A DNA stretch of 64,000 nucleotides from Pseudomonas hormoni (GCF_018502625.1 NZ_CP075566.1:4574001-4638000), one strand, 5' to 3'; positions 51,578 to 60,944 are shown, counted from the first letter of the stretch. Program-made: numbers and translations. Notes: generated from the letters alone by a model not told the origin.

Positions 51578-54316
51578 TCAGCCCAAAACACCCAACGCCT
51601 TCGCCCGTGCCACCGCCTGCGTGCGCCGCTCAACCCCGAGCTTGCTGTTGATGTGGCTGGCATGGGTTTTAACCGTGTGCAGGGAAATAAACAGCTGGTC
51701 GCTGATTTCCTGGTTCGAGCAGCCTTGGGCAATGAGTTTCAGAACCGACAGTTCGCGGGAGCTGAGCTGTTCGCAGGCTTGTGAGGGCTCCGGGGCAATG
51801 CGCGCAGCGACAAGGGGGAGCCGTTCTGAAAGGCTCTGCGAAACCACTGCTTTCGCGCAGTTCTGCAGTTGCTCGCGAAGCCAGTCGGGGTATTTGCTCA
51901 ACAAGCCATCAAAAGGCTGCAGCGCGCCGCCACTGGCCGCTTCCAGGGACTGAGCGAAGGTTTGCCGGGCTTCAGGCTCACGGTTGTGCGCAAGGAGCAG
52001 TTCGGTTTTCTGCGTCAGGGCCATCACACTGAGCAACTGCCGACCGGTTTGCTGACCATGCTCGAGCAACGCATTCAAGCGTCCCTCGGCCAGCATCGGC
52101 TGCGCCTGAATGACCTCCAGCAAGGCCTGTTGCAACTCGATATGCAGCGGCAGTTGCGGATGGAATTCCGGGGGCGCTGCCGGCTGTTCGCCGTTGTAGG
52201 TCTGACCCAGTCGCGCGAGCCAGGCCTCCGCCAGATCGGTACGCCCCTGAGCCAGCCAGAGTTCGCATTTGACCAGGGTGATCATCGCCAGATAGTAGAT
52301 CGGCGGTACGTCCCAGATGTGCATCAGCCGTTCGGCTTCGGCGAGTTCAGCAAACGCCTTGGCATATTCGCCGCTGCTGCCTTCGAGCCTGGCGATCACG
52401 CAATGGCCGATCAATACGCTGATGTCGCGACAGGCGCGGGCTTCAGTCAACCCCGCCTGCAAGCGCACCCGCGCCGTCTGCGGTTGCAGACGCAAGGCCA
52501 GCAGAAACCCCTCGTACAAGGTCAGCCGGGCGCGTACGGCATAGAGCCGTTGCGGCGACAATCCTTGCAGGCGTTGCAGCCCCTGGCGAACTTCATCCAG
52601 CGAACGCAGAATCTCCCCTCGCGCCTGCAATACCCGGGCGCGATCGTAATGGGCCAGCGCTTCGAACAATGGATTGCCCACCCGTTGCGCCAGCTCCAGA
52701 GAATCACGGTTCAGGCCACGTGCCCGCCATAAGTCGCCGTCGGCAATGGCCAGGTTGGACAGGGTTGAGAGGCACATCAGGCGCTGGCCGTAACGCTTGG
52801 ACGGAAGACTCTCCAGCGCTTCGGTGCAATACAGCAGCGTCAACTCGCGATTGCCGCGACCGCGGGCGATGATGCCACTCAAGGCCAGCCATTGCGCCAG
52901 CATGGACTTCTGCGCAGTGGCCGACGGCGCCGGCAGGAAGCGGCTCAGGTGACTGGCCAGCTCTTCGGCGGCATCCAGCTGACAGGCCAGCCCCAGCGCC
53001 CAGCTGTAGAGCACGATCAAGCGTGGCGTGCTGATCAGCAGGCTGTCGGGCAAGTCCATTTTCCAGCGCAGCAACATGCCGACGTTCTGTTCTGCCAGCA
53101 GTTGTTCTTCGGAAAGGTTCTGTACCAGGTTGGCCGCCACGTCCAGGTGCCCGGCGCGCAACGCCTGCTCCACTGCTTCATCGAGCAGGCCCTGAGCATT
53201 GAACCAGCGACAGGCGCGCAGGTGCAGGCTGGCCGCCGGCACCATTGCCTGACGGGTAGGCCGGGTACGCAGCAGGTCGGAAAACAGATGATGATAACGA
53301 TACCAGTGACCGTGTTCGTCCAGCGGCACCAGGAACACCTGATGCGCGAGCAGAAAACTCAGGATTTCGGCACTGTCATGCGCCTCGCGAACAGCGTCGC
53401 ACAACTCGCTGCAAAAACGCTCCTGAGGCGCTGTGTCATACAGAAATGACTGCACCTCGGCGGGCAGGCAATCGATGACTTCTTCGAGCAGGTAATCGCG
53501 AATCAGCCCTTCACCGCCATGCAAGGATTGCGGCAATGCGCCCTCGGAGCCGGCCTCGGAAGCCGCCAGCAACCAGAAACGCAAGCCAGCGACCCAGCCC
53601 TCGCTGCGCTGGATCAGGCTCTCCAGCGCTTCGCCGCGCAAGGACGTGCTGTGTCGATCGAGCAGGGTCAAGGCTTCGTCGTGTGTCAGGCGCAGATCCT
53701 GCTCATGCAACTCGAGCAATTGCCGCGACAGGCGCAGACGTGCCAGATGCCAGTCTGGACGCTGGCGACTGGTGACCATCACCAGCAAGCCGTCAGGAAG
53801 ATGATTGAGGAAAAATTGCAGGCAACGATCGAGCACCGGGCCCTGGGCCAGATGGTAGTCATCGAGTACCAGCAGCAGTGGTGCCGTCGGCAACAAATGC
53901 ACGGCCAACTCGTCGAGCAAACCGTCCAGCCATTCTTCGAAGGCAAACGGCTGATGCCGCTGACGCATTTTCAACAGGCCCAGGGACTGCCTGCCCAACT
54001 GCGGAAAAAAGTCCTGGAGGCCTTCGAGCAACCGCTCGAGAAAACGACCGGGGTCGTTGTCTCGCGGACTCAACCCCAGCCACAGACTTTGCCAGTGAGC
54101 GGGCAGCCCCTGACAAAACTCAACTGCCAGCGAACTCTTGCCGAACCCCGCCGGTGCGCTGACCAGCAACAGCCTGCCACCGAGACCGGCACTCAGGCGC
54201 TCGCACAAACGAGGCCGCAGCACGTGCCCGTCAGGCAGCGGTGGCCGAAAGAAACGACCGTCCAGTGTCGCGACGGCAACGCTTGCAGGGCCCGGGAGTG
54301 GGGACAGATCAGTCAT
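51578..54316 (-). CDS. Large MalT-like LuxR-family (LAL) transcriptional regulator
   Basis: 912 residues. An N-terminal NTPase domain has Walker A APAGFGKSS (K60) and Walker B LLLVLDDYHLAQ (about 145). A long helical TPR-like region covers about 370-830, and a C-terminal LuxR helix-turn-helix about 845-905 (LSSRELSVLKLIAQGCSNQE). Such STAND regulators assemble on ATP plus a small-molecule inducer and activate adjacent operons, as MalT does. It lies directly downstream of the DUF1329-DUF1302 pair but behind a terminator, so it is separately transcribed and is its probable activator. Inducer unknown, perhaps an acyl-CoA or the transported lipid. Confidence 0.92.
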   Translation of the reverse strand: MTDLSPLPGPASVAVATLDGRFFRPPLPDGHVLRPRLCERLSAGLGGRLLLVSAPAGFGKSSLAVEFCQGLPAHWQSLWLGLSPRDNDPGRFLERLLEGLQDFFPQLGRQSLGLLKMRQRHQPFAFEEWLDGLLDELAVHLLPTAPLLLVLDDYHLAQGPVLDRCLQFFLNHLPDGLLVMVTSRQRPDWHLARLRLSRQLLELHEQDLRLTHDEALTLLDRHSTSLRGEALESLIQRSEGWVAGLRFWLLAASEAGSEGALPQSLHGGEGLIRDYLLEEVIDCLPAEVQSFLYDTAPQERFCSELCDAVREAHDSAEILSFLLAHQVFLVPLDEHGHWYRYHHLFSDLLRTRPTRQAMVPAASLHLRACRWFNAQGLLDEAVEQALRAGHLDVAANLVQNLSEEQLLAEQNVGMLLRWKMDLPDSLLISTPRLIVLYSWALGLACQLDAAEELASHLSRFLPAPSATAQKSMLAQWLALSGIIARGRGNRELTLLYCTEALESLPSKRYGQRLMCLSTLSNLAIADGDLWRARGLNRDSLELAQRVGNPLFEALAHYDRARVLQARGEILRSLDEVRQGLQRLQGLSPQRLYAVRARLTLYEGFLLALRLQPQTARVRLQAGLTEARACRDISVLIGHCVIARLEGSSGEYAKAFAELAEAERLMHIWDVPPIYYLAMITLVKCELWLAQGRTDLAEAWLARLGQTYNGEQPAAPPEFHPQLPLHIELQQALLEVIQAQPMLAEGRLNALLEHGQQTGRQLLSVMALTQKTELLLAHNREPEARQTFAQSLEAASGGALQPFDGLLSKYPDWLREQLQNCAKAVVSQSLSERLPLVAARIAPEPSQACEQLSSRELSVLKLIAQGCSNQEISDQLFISLHTVKTHASHINSKLGVERRTQAVARAKALGVLG

Positions 54317-54429
54317 GGCCGGCTCTTGTTTGAATTGCTGTTGGCGGCGTTGCAGATGTCCGCAGACTAGCGGTAAACGAAGAGGTATTGAAGGTTATTG
54401 CTACAAATGGCTACAAAAAGTCTACGCGC

Positions 54430-54462
54430 AAAAAAAAGCCCCGAACCAGTCGGGGCTTTTTT
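54430..54462 (-). terminator. Terminator of the DUF1302-DUF1329 operon
   Basis: AAAAAAGCCCCGA and TCGGGGCTTTTTT form a symmetric stem with a 5-nt loop, 28 bp beyond the DUF1329 gene. It separates this operon from the regulator gene. Confidence 0.9.
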
Positions 54463-54490
54463 CGAGGATGCGGCCTCAGTTCAGTTCAGG

Positions 54491-55855
54491 TTAACGAACC
54501 CCGGACTGACGCAATGCCGCCGGTGTGAAGTCGCTGGTAGTGGCAGTGAAACCGAAGTTATACGCCGATTTCTCTTCGTTCTTCATACCGAGAGCCAAGT
54601 AACGGCCGGACTGCAGGTCGTACAGGGTTTCCAGGGTGTACCACGGCACCTGAACGTTGTAGTAGTTCTGGGAGTGAGCTTCTGCCACACGCCACAGTTG
54701 GTTACGACCGTCGTAGTGATCGATCACCGCTGCTTGCCAGGTGTCTTCGTCGATGTAGAAGTCACGCTTGGCGTAGATGTGACGCTGACCTTCCTTCAGG
54801 GTTGCCACGACATGCCAAACCCGACGCAGCTCGTAACGAGCCAGGTCCTGGTTGATGTGACCGGCCTTGATGATGTCGCTGTACTTCAGCTTCGGATCGT
54901 CGAGCTTGTAGCTGTCGGAGGCGATGTACATCTCTTTCTTGCCTTCGAGCTTCCAGTCGTAACGATCCGGTGCACCGTTGTACATGTCCAGGTTGTCGGA
55001 GGTACGCAAGCCGTCCGCCGCAGTACCCGGCCCGTCATAGGACACTTGCGGGGCACGGCGCACGCGACGCTGACCAGCGTTGTAGACCCACGCCGAACGC
55101 GGTTCCGCCACCTGATCGAGGGTTTCGTGCACCAGCAGCACACCACCGGCCAGACGTGCCGGCGCGGTCACTTCCTGCTTGAAGTAAAACAGGATGTTGC
55201 CCGGGTTCGCCGGATCGTAATCCTTCATCTTGTCGCGGAATACGAACTGGTCCTGGAAGTACACCAGGCTGTACGAGCCGTTCGGCTGCGGCGTGGCCTG
55301 GGTCACCAGACGGGTCACGCTGCCACCGCGATAGCGGGTGATGTGGTTCCAGATAACCTCAATGCCGGTCTTTGGAATCGGGAACGGTACGGCTGTCTCG
55401 AAATTCTTCAACCCGTTGCCGCCGGATACCAACTCCGTGGCAGTGGCGTTTTTCTTGATGGCAGCGAACACGTCATCCGGCACGGTCGCGCCGCGATGGG
55501 ACGGGTAGACCGGCATCTTGAAGGTTTCCGGGTAGCGCTTGAACATCGCGTACTGGCCCGGAGCAAGCTTGTCCTTGTACTGGTCGACGTTCTGCGCCGT
55601 GATGGTGAACAGCGGTTTTTCACTGGCGTACGGGTCGGACAGGAAACCTTTGCTGTCGACAGCGCCTGCGTTTTTCGGCAACGGCTTCCAGGCCGGAATC
55701 GAACCGTCGGCATTGCCGGCCATCTCGGCGCCCATCGGCGTCAGGCTCTTGCCCAGCTTGTCCGCTTCGGCCGCAGGGACCGCTGCCATGACGCTGGTCG
55801 CCAGCAGCGTAAGCCCCAGAAATCCAGCGTGGAACAGACTCTTTGTTGTTTTCAT
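54491..55855 (-). CDS. DUF1329 exported protein
   Basis: 454 residues with a signal peptide (about 1-24, ending TLLATSVMAAVPAA). The mature protein is a DUF1329 family member, thought to have a LolA/LolB-like lipid-binding fold, and lies in the periplasm or at the outer membrane. It carries many aromatic residues (WNHITRYRGGSVTRL, FVFRDKMKDYDPANPGNILF). It is paired with a DUF1302 barrel protein 28 bp upstream, an arrangement found repeatedly in lipid, sterol and hydrocarbon-using proteobacteria. Exact function unproven. Confidence 0.9.
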   Translation of the reverse strand: MKTTKSLFHAGFLGLTLLATSVMAAVPAAEADKLGKSLTPMGAEMAGNADGSIPAWKPLPKNAGAVDSKGFLSDPYASEKPLFTITAQNVDQYKDKLAPGQYAMFKRYPETFKMPVYPSHRGATVPDDVFAAIKKNATATELVSGGNGLKNFETAVPFPIPKTGIEVIWNHITRYRGGSVTRLVTQATPQPNGSYSLVYFQDQFVFRDKMKDYDPANPGNILFYFKQEVTAPARLAGGVLLVHETLDQVAEPRSAWVYNAGQRRVRRAPQVSYDGPGTAADGLRTSDNLDMYNGAPDRYDWKLEGKKEMYIASDSYKLDDPKLKYSDIIKAGHINQDLARYELRRVWHVVATLKEGQRHIYAKRDFYIDEDTWQAAVIDHYDGRNQLWRVAEAHSQNYYNVQVPWYTLETLYDLQSGRYLALGMKNEEKSAYNFGFTATTSDFTPAALRQSGVR

Positions 55856-55883
55856 AGGTGTGTTCGTCCTGAAAATGCAGTGC

Positions 55884-57851
55884 TTAGAAGTTCACGCCGA
55901 AGCTGAGCGCAACGAAGTCGCGGTCATCCACGGTGGTGTACTTGCCGTCAAAGAAGTTGGTGTACGCCAGGGAAGCGGTGTAGGTGTTCTGGTACTCGGC
56001 GTCGAGACCCAGGCTGACCGCCTTGCGACCTTCCTCGAAGTTGCCGCCAGGGCCTGGCGAGTAACCGTCCACGTCATGGGACCAGGCAATGTTCGGCTTG
56101 AGGTTTACACCGGCGAATACGCTGTTGTAGTCCCAGATGGCACGAGCGCGATAACCCCAGGAGTCTGTGGTAGTGAAGCCATCGTTTTCACAGTAGCGAT
56201 TGACGTTGTTTTGTGGTCCGCCTGCTCCCAGGGTGCTGGCGTTCAATGCCTGGCACTGACCGCCTGGCAATGGGCCAGGGCCGTAGCTCGGGTCACGGCC
56301 GTAACGTGCTTTCGAGGTGCTTTCCAGGCCGCCGACGTGGGTCCAGCCCACCTCGCCCACCAGGGTCAGTCGCTCAGCGCCCATCACTTGGTCGAAGAAG
56401 TGCGTGAAGGTCGTCTGCAGCTGGCTCACTTCCTTGCGGCGATAGCCATGTTGATCCTCGCCTGGACGACCTTGCAGCACGGAAACGTTAGGGTTCAGTG
56501 GCGTCAGGCCGGAAAAGAGGATGTCGGTGGTGTTGAGTTGTACCGGTGCGTTCGGACGGTAGCTGAATTCACCACTCCACGCGGTACCGGTAGGCAACGT
56601 GGTGGAGAAGCTCAGGCCATACAGGCGAATGTCTTCCGGGTACTCGACGAAGTAGCTGGAGTTAGCCGCTACCACCAATGGCAGGGTTTGCGCCGCCAGC
56701 CCGTTCGCGCCACCCACGATGGCACCAACCTGGCCGGGCGGAATGCCCGCGCCAATCAGTGCGCCGCCGAGAGCACCACCCAGTGCCTGCGCGTTATAGG
56801 CACTCGCCGGAGCCCCCTTTCCACTGAAAATCGGCGCACGGCTGTGGTAGTTCATGAAATAGGCGCCGAATTCGGTGTCCAGCGGCTCGAACATGTACTT
56901 GAAGGACACGCCGAACTGGCCGCTGTCACGCGCGTCACGATCCGGACCACGACGAACGATGGCACCCTCATCCGGGTTGCCCCAGTTCACGCCACGGGCG
57001 GCCAGGGTGTTGATGACAGCGTTACGCGCCCCGGGCGGCAATGCCCCCAGAGAGCTGTTGATCCCATTACGGGTCCGCAGCACGGCCAGGTTCTGGTCGC
57101 AGCCATCCGAGATCACGTCCGGTTGCGAGAAGAACGTGCCGCAGTTGTCGGTAACGGTCTGGTCCCATTCCAGTTGATAGAACGCTTCCGTGGAAAGGTT
57201 CTCGGTCAGGCTCTGGGACACGTAGAACATGTTGACCGGGATCAGGCCTTCCTTGATCTCGGCACCTGGACGGCGAAACGCGGAAACGTCGATCGGGTTG
57301 ATCGAGTTGATGCCGCCGCCGATGAAGGTACTTTCACCCCAGCTCACTACCTGCTTGCCCAGACGCACGGAACCCGGCTGATCGGCAATCGAGTAGTTGT
57401 GGTAGACGAAGGCGTCGAGGATCTGCCCGCCGGAAGACTTGGCGCCTTCCTTGCGGTTGTCGTTGCTGATGTCCTTGAACGGACGGCTTTCGTCCTGGAG
57501 TTCGAAGTCATACCAGTATTTGCCCCGGACGAAGACGCCGGTGTCGCCATATTTCAATTCAAGGTCATGGATGCCTTTGAAGATCTTCGAGAAGGTTTCC
57601 CCGCTCTTGAAGTTCAAGTGACCGTCATCAGAGGTCTGGGACAGGCCGCGACCGCCGTTGTTGACGCCGATGAGGTTCTTGTTGGCACTCTCGGTAGACC
57701 AACTGGCACCGATCGACAGGGATGAGTCGAACTGACCTTCGATTTCACCAACGTTGAAACTGACGCCGAATGCGGGCCCGGCGAGCGTAGAGGCAAGACT
57801 GACAGCCAGGGGCAGTTTAGCCCGGCGCCAGAACTGGTTTACTGATGTCAT
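55884..57851 (-). CDS. DUF1302 outer-membrane beta-barrel protein
   Basis: 655 residues. A signal peptide (about 1-32, ending AGPAFG) precedes FNVGEIEGQFDSSLSIGASW, the start of a large barrel with alternating aromatic strands; the last residues LSFGVNF end in phenylalanine, as outer-membrane barrels do. Start ATG 57851 has GGAG 8 nt upstream; the open frame extends 149 codons further but is not protein-like. First gene of a two-gene operon with DUF1329. It resembles FadL-like channels in role by context (neighbouring acyl-CoA ligase), but this is inference. Confidence 0.9.
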   Translation of the reverse strand: MTSVNQFWRRAKLPLAVSLASTLAGPAFGVSFNVGEIEGQFDSSLSIGASWSTESANKNLIGVNNGGRGLSQTSDDGHLNFKSGETFSKIFKGIHDLELKYGDTGVFVRGKYWYDFELQDESRPFKDISNDNRKEGAKSSGGQILDAFVYHNYSIADQPGSVRLGKQVVSWGESTFIGGGINSINPIDVSAFRRPGAEIKEGLIPVNMFYVSQSLTENLSTEAFYQLEWDQTVTDNCGTFFSQPDVISDGCDQNLAVLRTRNGINSSLGALPPGARNAVINTLAARGVNWGNPDEGAIVRRGPDRDARDSGQFGVSFKYMFEPLDTEFGAYFMNYHSRAPIFSGKGAPASAYNAQALGGALGGALIGAGIPPGQVGAIVGGANGLAAQTLPLVVAANSSYFVEYPEDIRLYGLSFSTTLPTGTAWSGEFSYRPNAPVQLNTTDILFSGLTPLNPNVSVLQGRPGEDQHGYRRKEVSQLQTTFTHFFDQVMGAERLTLVGEVGWTHVGGLESTSKARYGRDPSYGPGPLPGGQCQALNASTLGAGGPQNNVNRYCENDGFTTTDSWGYRARAIWDYNSVFAGVNLKPNIAWSHDVDGYSPGPGGNFEEGRKAVSLGLDAEYQNTYTASLAYTNFFDGKYTTVDDRDFVALSFGVNF

Positions 57852-57999
57852 CGACGCTACTCCATGTGCATTATTGTTATGGCAGTGAGTACTTTTAAAA
57901 ACGCTGTGGCTGACCGGGAGCCAAGGCTTCCCGAAGTCACTCCAAAGTTGCATCGCCCCGTTTTGTGCGTTTGCCCCGTTCTTAAAAATCCTTGAGCGG

Positions 58000-58028
58000 A
58001 CTATAGCCAGCAGGTAGTACTGCTTGAT
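58000..58028 (-). promoter_or_regulatory. Candidate activator-dependent promoter of the DUF1302 operon with palindrome in the spacer
   Basis: Minus strand: a good -10 TATAGT (58000-58005) with no recognisable -35 at 17-18 bp. The spacer holds the inverted repeat AGCAG-N6-CTGCT (58009-58024). About 85 bp further upstream is a perfect palindrome, CCGACACCTGTCGG (58085-58098). The weak -35 plus palindromes suggests control by a dedicated regulator. The rest of the 337-bp gap carries the ligase hairpin and no ORF. Confidence 0.45.
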
Positions 58029-58157
58029 CCCTCTAAAGTGTGATTTGCAGCTGCCAGCCACTCTGGAACAGTCCTTTCGCCAGACCGACACCTGTCGGCA
58101 CGGGAAGGATGGCTGAAAATTCGGATTTGACAAGCCAAGCGCTTGCTTGGTGGGGCT

Positions 58158-58179
58158 GGCGTGCCTTTTCGGGCACGCC
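58158..58179 (-). terminator. Hairpin after the acyl-CoA ligase gene
   Basis: GGCGTGCC and GGCACGCC form a perfect 8-bp stem with a 6-nt loop 10 bp after the ligase stop. There is no T run on the minus strand, so it may be a weak or Rho-assisted end. Confidence 0.45.
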
Positions 58180-58188
58180 GGAAGACGC

Positions 58189-59871
58189 TTAAAGCGTCGA
58201 GAGGAAGGTGCTGTTGTTGGCTTGCCACTCGGTGATGTCGACGCGAATGCGCTTCTTGTCGAGCTTGCCGACGCTGGTCTTGGGAATTTCAGTAACAAGG
58301 GCGATCTGGCTCGGGATGGCCCACTTGCTCAGGTGCCCCAACTCCACAAACGGCTTGAGGTGTTCCTTGAGTTCTTTGGCCCCGATTGCATGGCCCTCGC
58401 GGATCACCAGCAAGGCAAACGGACGCTCGCCCCACTGCGGATCGGCAATCCCCACCACTGCTACTTCGCGTACCGCTGCATGGCGACTGATCAGGTCTTC
58501 GAGGTCCAGGGAGGAAATCCATTCACCGCCGGTCTTGATCACGTCCTTGATCCGGTCGCGAATATCGATCACGCCCATACCGTCCAGTGTCGCCACGTCT
58601 CCGGTGTGCAGCCAGCCGCCGGCCCAGAGCTCGGCGCCCTTCTGCGGCTCATTGAAATAACCTTCGGTGAGCCACGGCGCGCGCAGCACCAGTTCGCCCT
58701 GGGTCTCGCCATCGGCGGGCAGGAAGTTGCCGTCGGTGTCGACGATCGCCGCCTCCACCAACGGCCCCGGCACGCCGGCCTTGATTCGATACGTGGTGCG
58801 TTCGTCTTCGGTACCGGCCATCAGCTCGTCGTTGAGGTGCGCGCAGGAAACCAGCGGCCCGGTTTCCGACATGCCGTAAGCGGCGGTCAACTGAATGCCC
58901 TTGGCCTTGGCAGCTTCGTACAACGCACGATTCAACGCACTGCCACCGATCACGATTTTCCAGCCAGCGAAATCAGTGCCTTGCGCAGCCTTGGCGTTGA
59001 GGACCATTTGCAGGATGGTCGGTACGCAGTGCGAAAAGGTGACCTTTTCCTTGCGCCACAGCTCCACCAGATATTCCGGATCGTAGCGCCCCGGATAAAC
59101 CTGCTTGAGCCCGAGCATCGTCGCCACATACGGCAACCCCCAGGCGTGCACATGGAACATCGGGGTGATCGGCATGTACACGTCGTTGGTACCCAAGAGC
59201 CGCACGCTGTCGATGGCGCCCATGATGGTCGACACGCCCATGGTGTGCAGCACCAGTTGCCGGTGGGTGAAATACACGCCTTTGGGATTGCCGGTGGTGC
59301 CGGTGGTGTAGAACGTGGTCGCGACCGAGTTCTCGTCGAAGTCCTGGAAGTCGTACTGCGTGCTCGCGGCCGCCAGCAATTGCTCGTACTCGCCGACGAG
59401 GTTCGGCAAGTCGGCGGTTTTTTCCGGCAGATCGGTCAGCAGCAGGGTTTTTTCCACCGTGGTCAGGTGACCGGCAATCGCGTTGTACAGCCCGACGAAC
59501 TCGCTGTTGACCAGCACGAAGCGGTCCTCGGCGTGGTTCATGGTGTAGAGGATCTGTTCCGGCGACAGGCGCACGTTGATGGTGTGGATCACCGCGCCGA
59601 TCATCGGGATGGCAAACATGCATTCCAGATAACGATGGCTGTCCCAGTCCATCACCGCCACGGTATCGCCGGCCTTGACGCCGGCTGCCGTCAGTACGTT
59701 GGCCAGGCGTGCGACCCGTTCGATCAGGGTCGGATAGCTGTAGCGCAACTGGTCGCGGTAGATGATCTCGCGGGTTTTCTCATAGCGCGCGCCAGACATC
59801 AGCAGCCGTTTAATCAGCAACGGATACTGGTAAGCGCCTTCGGCTGGGGGGATAACGCGAGTCTGCAACAT
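58189..59871 (-). CDS. Medium/long-chain fatty acid--CoA ligase (AlkK/FadD-like)
   Basis: 560 residues of the ANL adenylating family. The ATP-binding loop YTTGTTGNPKGVYFTHRQ, the A5 motif YGMSETGPLVS, the GWLHTGDVATLDGMGVI segment and a late PKTSVGKLDKKRIR lysine motif are intact. It activates a fatty acid to acyl-CoA via acyl-AMP. Overall type is that of AlkK-like medium-chain ligases. It precedes the DUF1302-DUF1329 operon on the same strand, 337 bp away, which suggests a substrate handed from outer membrane to CoA activation. Start ATG 59871 follows AAGGGA. Confidence 0.93.
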   Translation of the reverse strand: MLQTRVIPPAEGAYQYPLLIKRLLMSGARYEKTREIIYRDQLRYSYPTLIERVARLANVLTAAGVKAGDTVAVMDWDSHRYLECMFAIPMIGAVIHTINVRLSPEQILYTMNHAEDRFVLVNSEFVGLYNAIAGHLTTVEKTLLLTDLPEKTADLPNLVGEYEQLLAAASTQYDFQDFDENSVATTFYTTGTTGNPKGVYFTHRQLVLHTMGVSTIMGAIDSVRLLGTNDVYMPITPMFHVHAWGLPYVATMLGLKQVYPGRYDPEYLVELWRKEKVTFSHCVPTILQMVLNAKAAQGTDFAGWKIVIGGSALNRALYEAAKAKGIQLTAAYGMSETGPLVSCAHLNDELMAGTEDERTTYRIKAGVPGPLVEAAIVDTDGNFLPADGETQGELVLRAPWLTEGYFNEPQKGAELWAGGWLHTGDVATLDGMGVIDIRDRIKDVIKTGGEWISSLDLEDLISRHAAVREVAVVGIADPQWGERPFALLVIREGHAIGAKELKEHLKPFVELGHLSKWAIPSQIALVTEIPKTSVGKLDKKRIRVDITEWQANNSTFLSTL

Positions 59872-60013
59872 AAGAATCCCTTTTCTGACTGCACGGTCGT
59901 GACTGAAAGTAAGCACTCTAGTGCCCTTCCATGACAACCAAATCAGCCGAAGGAATGATTTGCAACATTCAGCAAATGCTAGCGTTGCGCCAGCATTCAA
60001 CTGCCATCCAGAC

Positions 60014-60100
60014 CTGCAGGAGTCGGCTTGCAGGCGACAGGAACGCCAAGGTCTATCTGACAGACCGCAGCGATGCCATCGCCAGCAAGCCGGCTCCTAC
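60014..60100. repeat. REP doublet
   Basis: Left unit TGCAGGAGTCGGCTTGCAGG (diverged) and right unit ATCGCCAGCAAGCCGGCTCC continuing TAC, inverted. It lies in the 230-bp gap between the LysE-type gene and the ligase gene, which otherwise holds nothing recognised. Confidence 0.8.
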
Positions 60101-60104
60101 ATGA

Positions 60105-60734
60105 TCAATGCATCTCGGTGAACGCGAGTTTCACGCCGATGGCGATCAGCACCGCGCCCATGGTCCGGTCGAACCAGTGGCCCATGCGGGCGAAACCGGC
60201 GCGCACGCGTTGCTGACTGAACAGCATCGCCACCAGGCAGAACCAGACAGCGGTCGCCGCTGCGAGGTAAATCCCGTAACCCGCTTGCACTGCCAGCGGT
60301 GTGTGCGGATTGATCACCACGGTGAACAACGACAGGAAGAACAGCGTGGCTTTCGGGTTCAGACCGTTGGTCACGAAACCCGATGTGAAAGCGCCGCGAG
60401 CCGTACGCTCGCCGGCTTCCTTGTGCAGGTCGTCAGCCACCGGTTTGGCCGGTTGCGCACGCAGGGCCTTGAAGCCGATGTACAGCAGGTAAGCGGCGGC
60501 GGCCCATTTCAATGCGTTGAACAGCACGATCGACTGGGACACGATCAGGCCGATGCCGAGCAGCGAATAGCCGACGTGCAGGAAAATTGCCGTGCCGACG
60601 CCCAGCGCGGTCCAGGTGCCGGCGCGACGACCGTGGGTCACGCTCTCACGCACCACCACGGCAAAGTCCGGGCCGGGGCTGGCCACGGCCAGCAAATGGA
60701 TGAGGGCAACGGTCAAGAACTCTGTCCAGTACAT
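60105..60734 (-). CDS. LysE/RhtB-family amino-acid exporter
   Basis: 209 residues with six expected transmembrane helices. The N-terminal LLAVASPGPDFAVVVRESVT is the LysE-family signature, and NPKATLFFLSLFTVVI in the middle is also conserved. It exports an amino acid or derivative such as threonine or homoserine lactone using the proton gradient; the substrate cannot be read from the sequence. Single gene. Confidence 0.93.
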   Translation of the reverse strand: MYWTEFLTVALIHLLAVASPGPDFAVVVRESVTHGRRAGTWTALGVGTAIFLHVGYSLLGIGLIVSQSIVLFNALKWAAAAYLLYIGFKALRAQPAKPVADDLHKEAGERTARGAFTSGFVTNGLNPKATLFFLSLFTVVINPHTPLAVQAGYGIYLAAATAVWFCLVAMLFSQQRVRAGFARMGHWFDRTMGAVLIAIGVKLAFTEMH

Positions 60735-60807
60735 GGGGGCTCCTATGGGGCAGGCCGATCAATAAAAAATTTCAAGGTGAACTCACCTTTTTGCCATCTT
60801 CATTTTT

Positions 60808-60944
60808 GTGGCGAGGGAGCTTGCTCCCGCTGGGCTGTGCAGCGGCCCCGAACCAGGCGACCGCGTTTTGTCAGGCGCACTGCGTCATTCGGCTTACGGC
60901 TTACGGCTGCTTCGCAACCGAGCGGGAGCAAGCTCCCTCGCCAC
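60808..60944. repeat. Composite REP-like repeat, copy B
   Basis: About 137 bp bounded by GTGGCGAGGGAGCTTGCTCC and its exact complement GGGAGCAAGCTCCCTCGCCA. The interior has GGGCTGTGCAGCGGCCCC and GGCTGCTTCGCAACCGAGCG, paralleling copy A at 11550-11677. It occupies the middle of the 307-bp gap between the divergent LysE-type and dehydrogenase genes; I see nothing else there. Confidence 0.78.

Noticed and set aside
58000..58028. Classical lux box or MalT box in front of the DUF1302 operon
   Set aside because: No GGA(T/G)GA MalT-box array or 20-bp lux-box consensus was found; only the AGCAG-N6-CTGCT dyad and the CCGACACCTGTCGG palindrome are supported.
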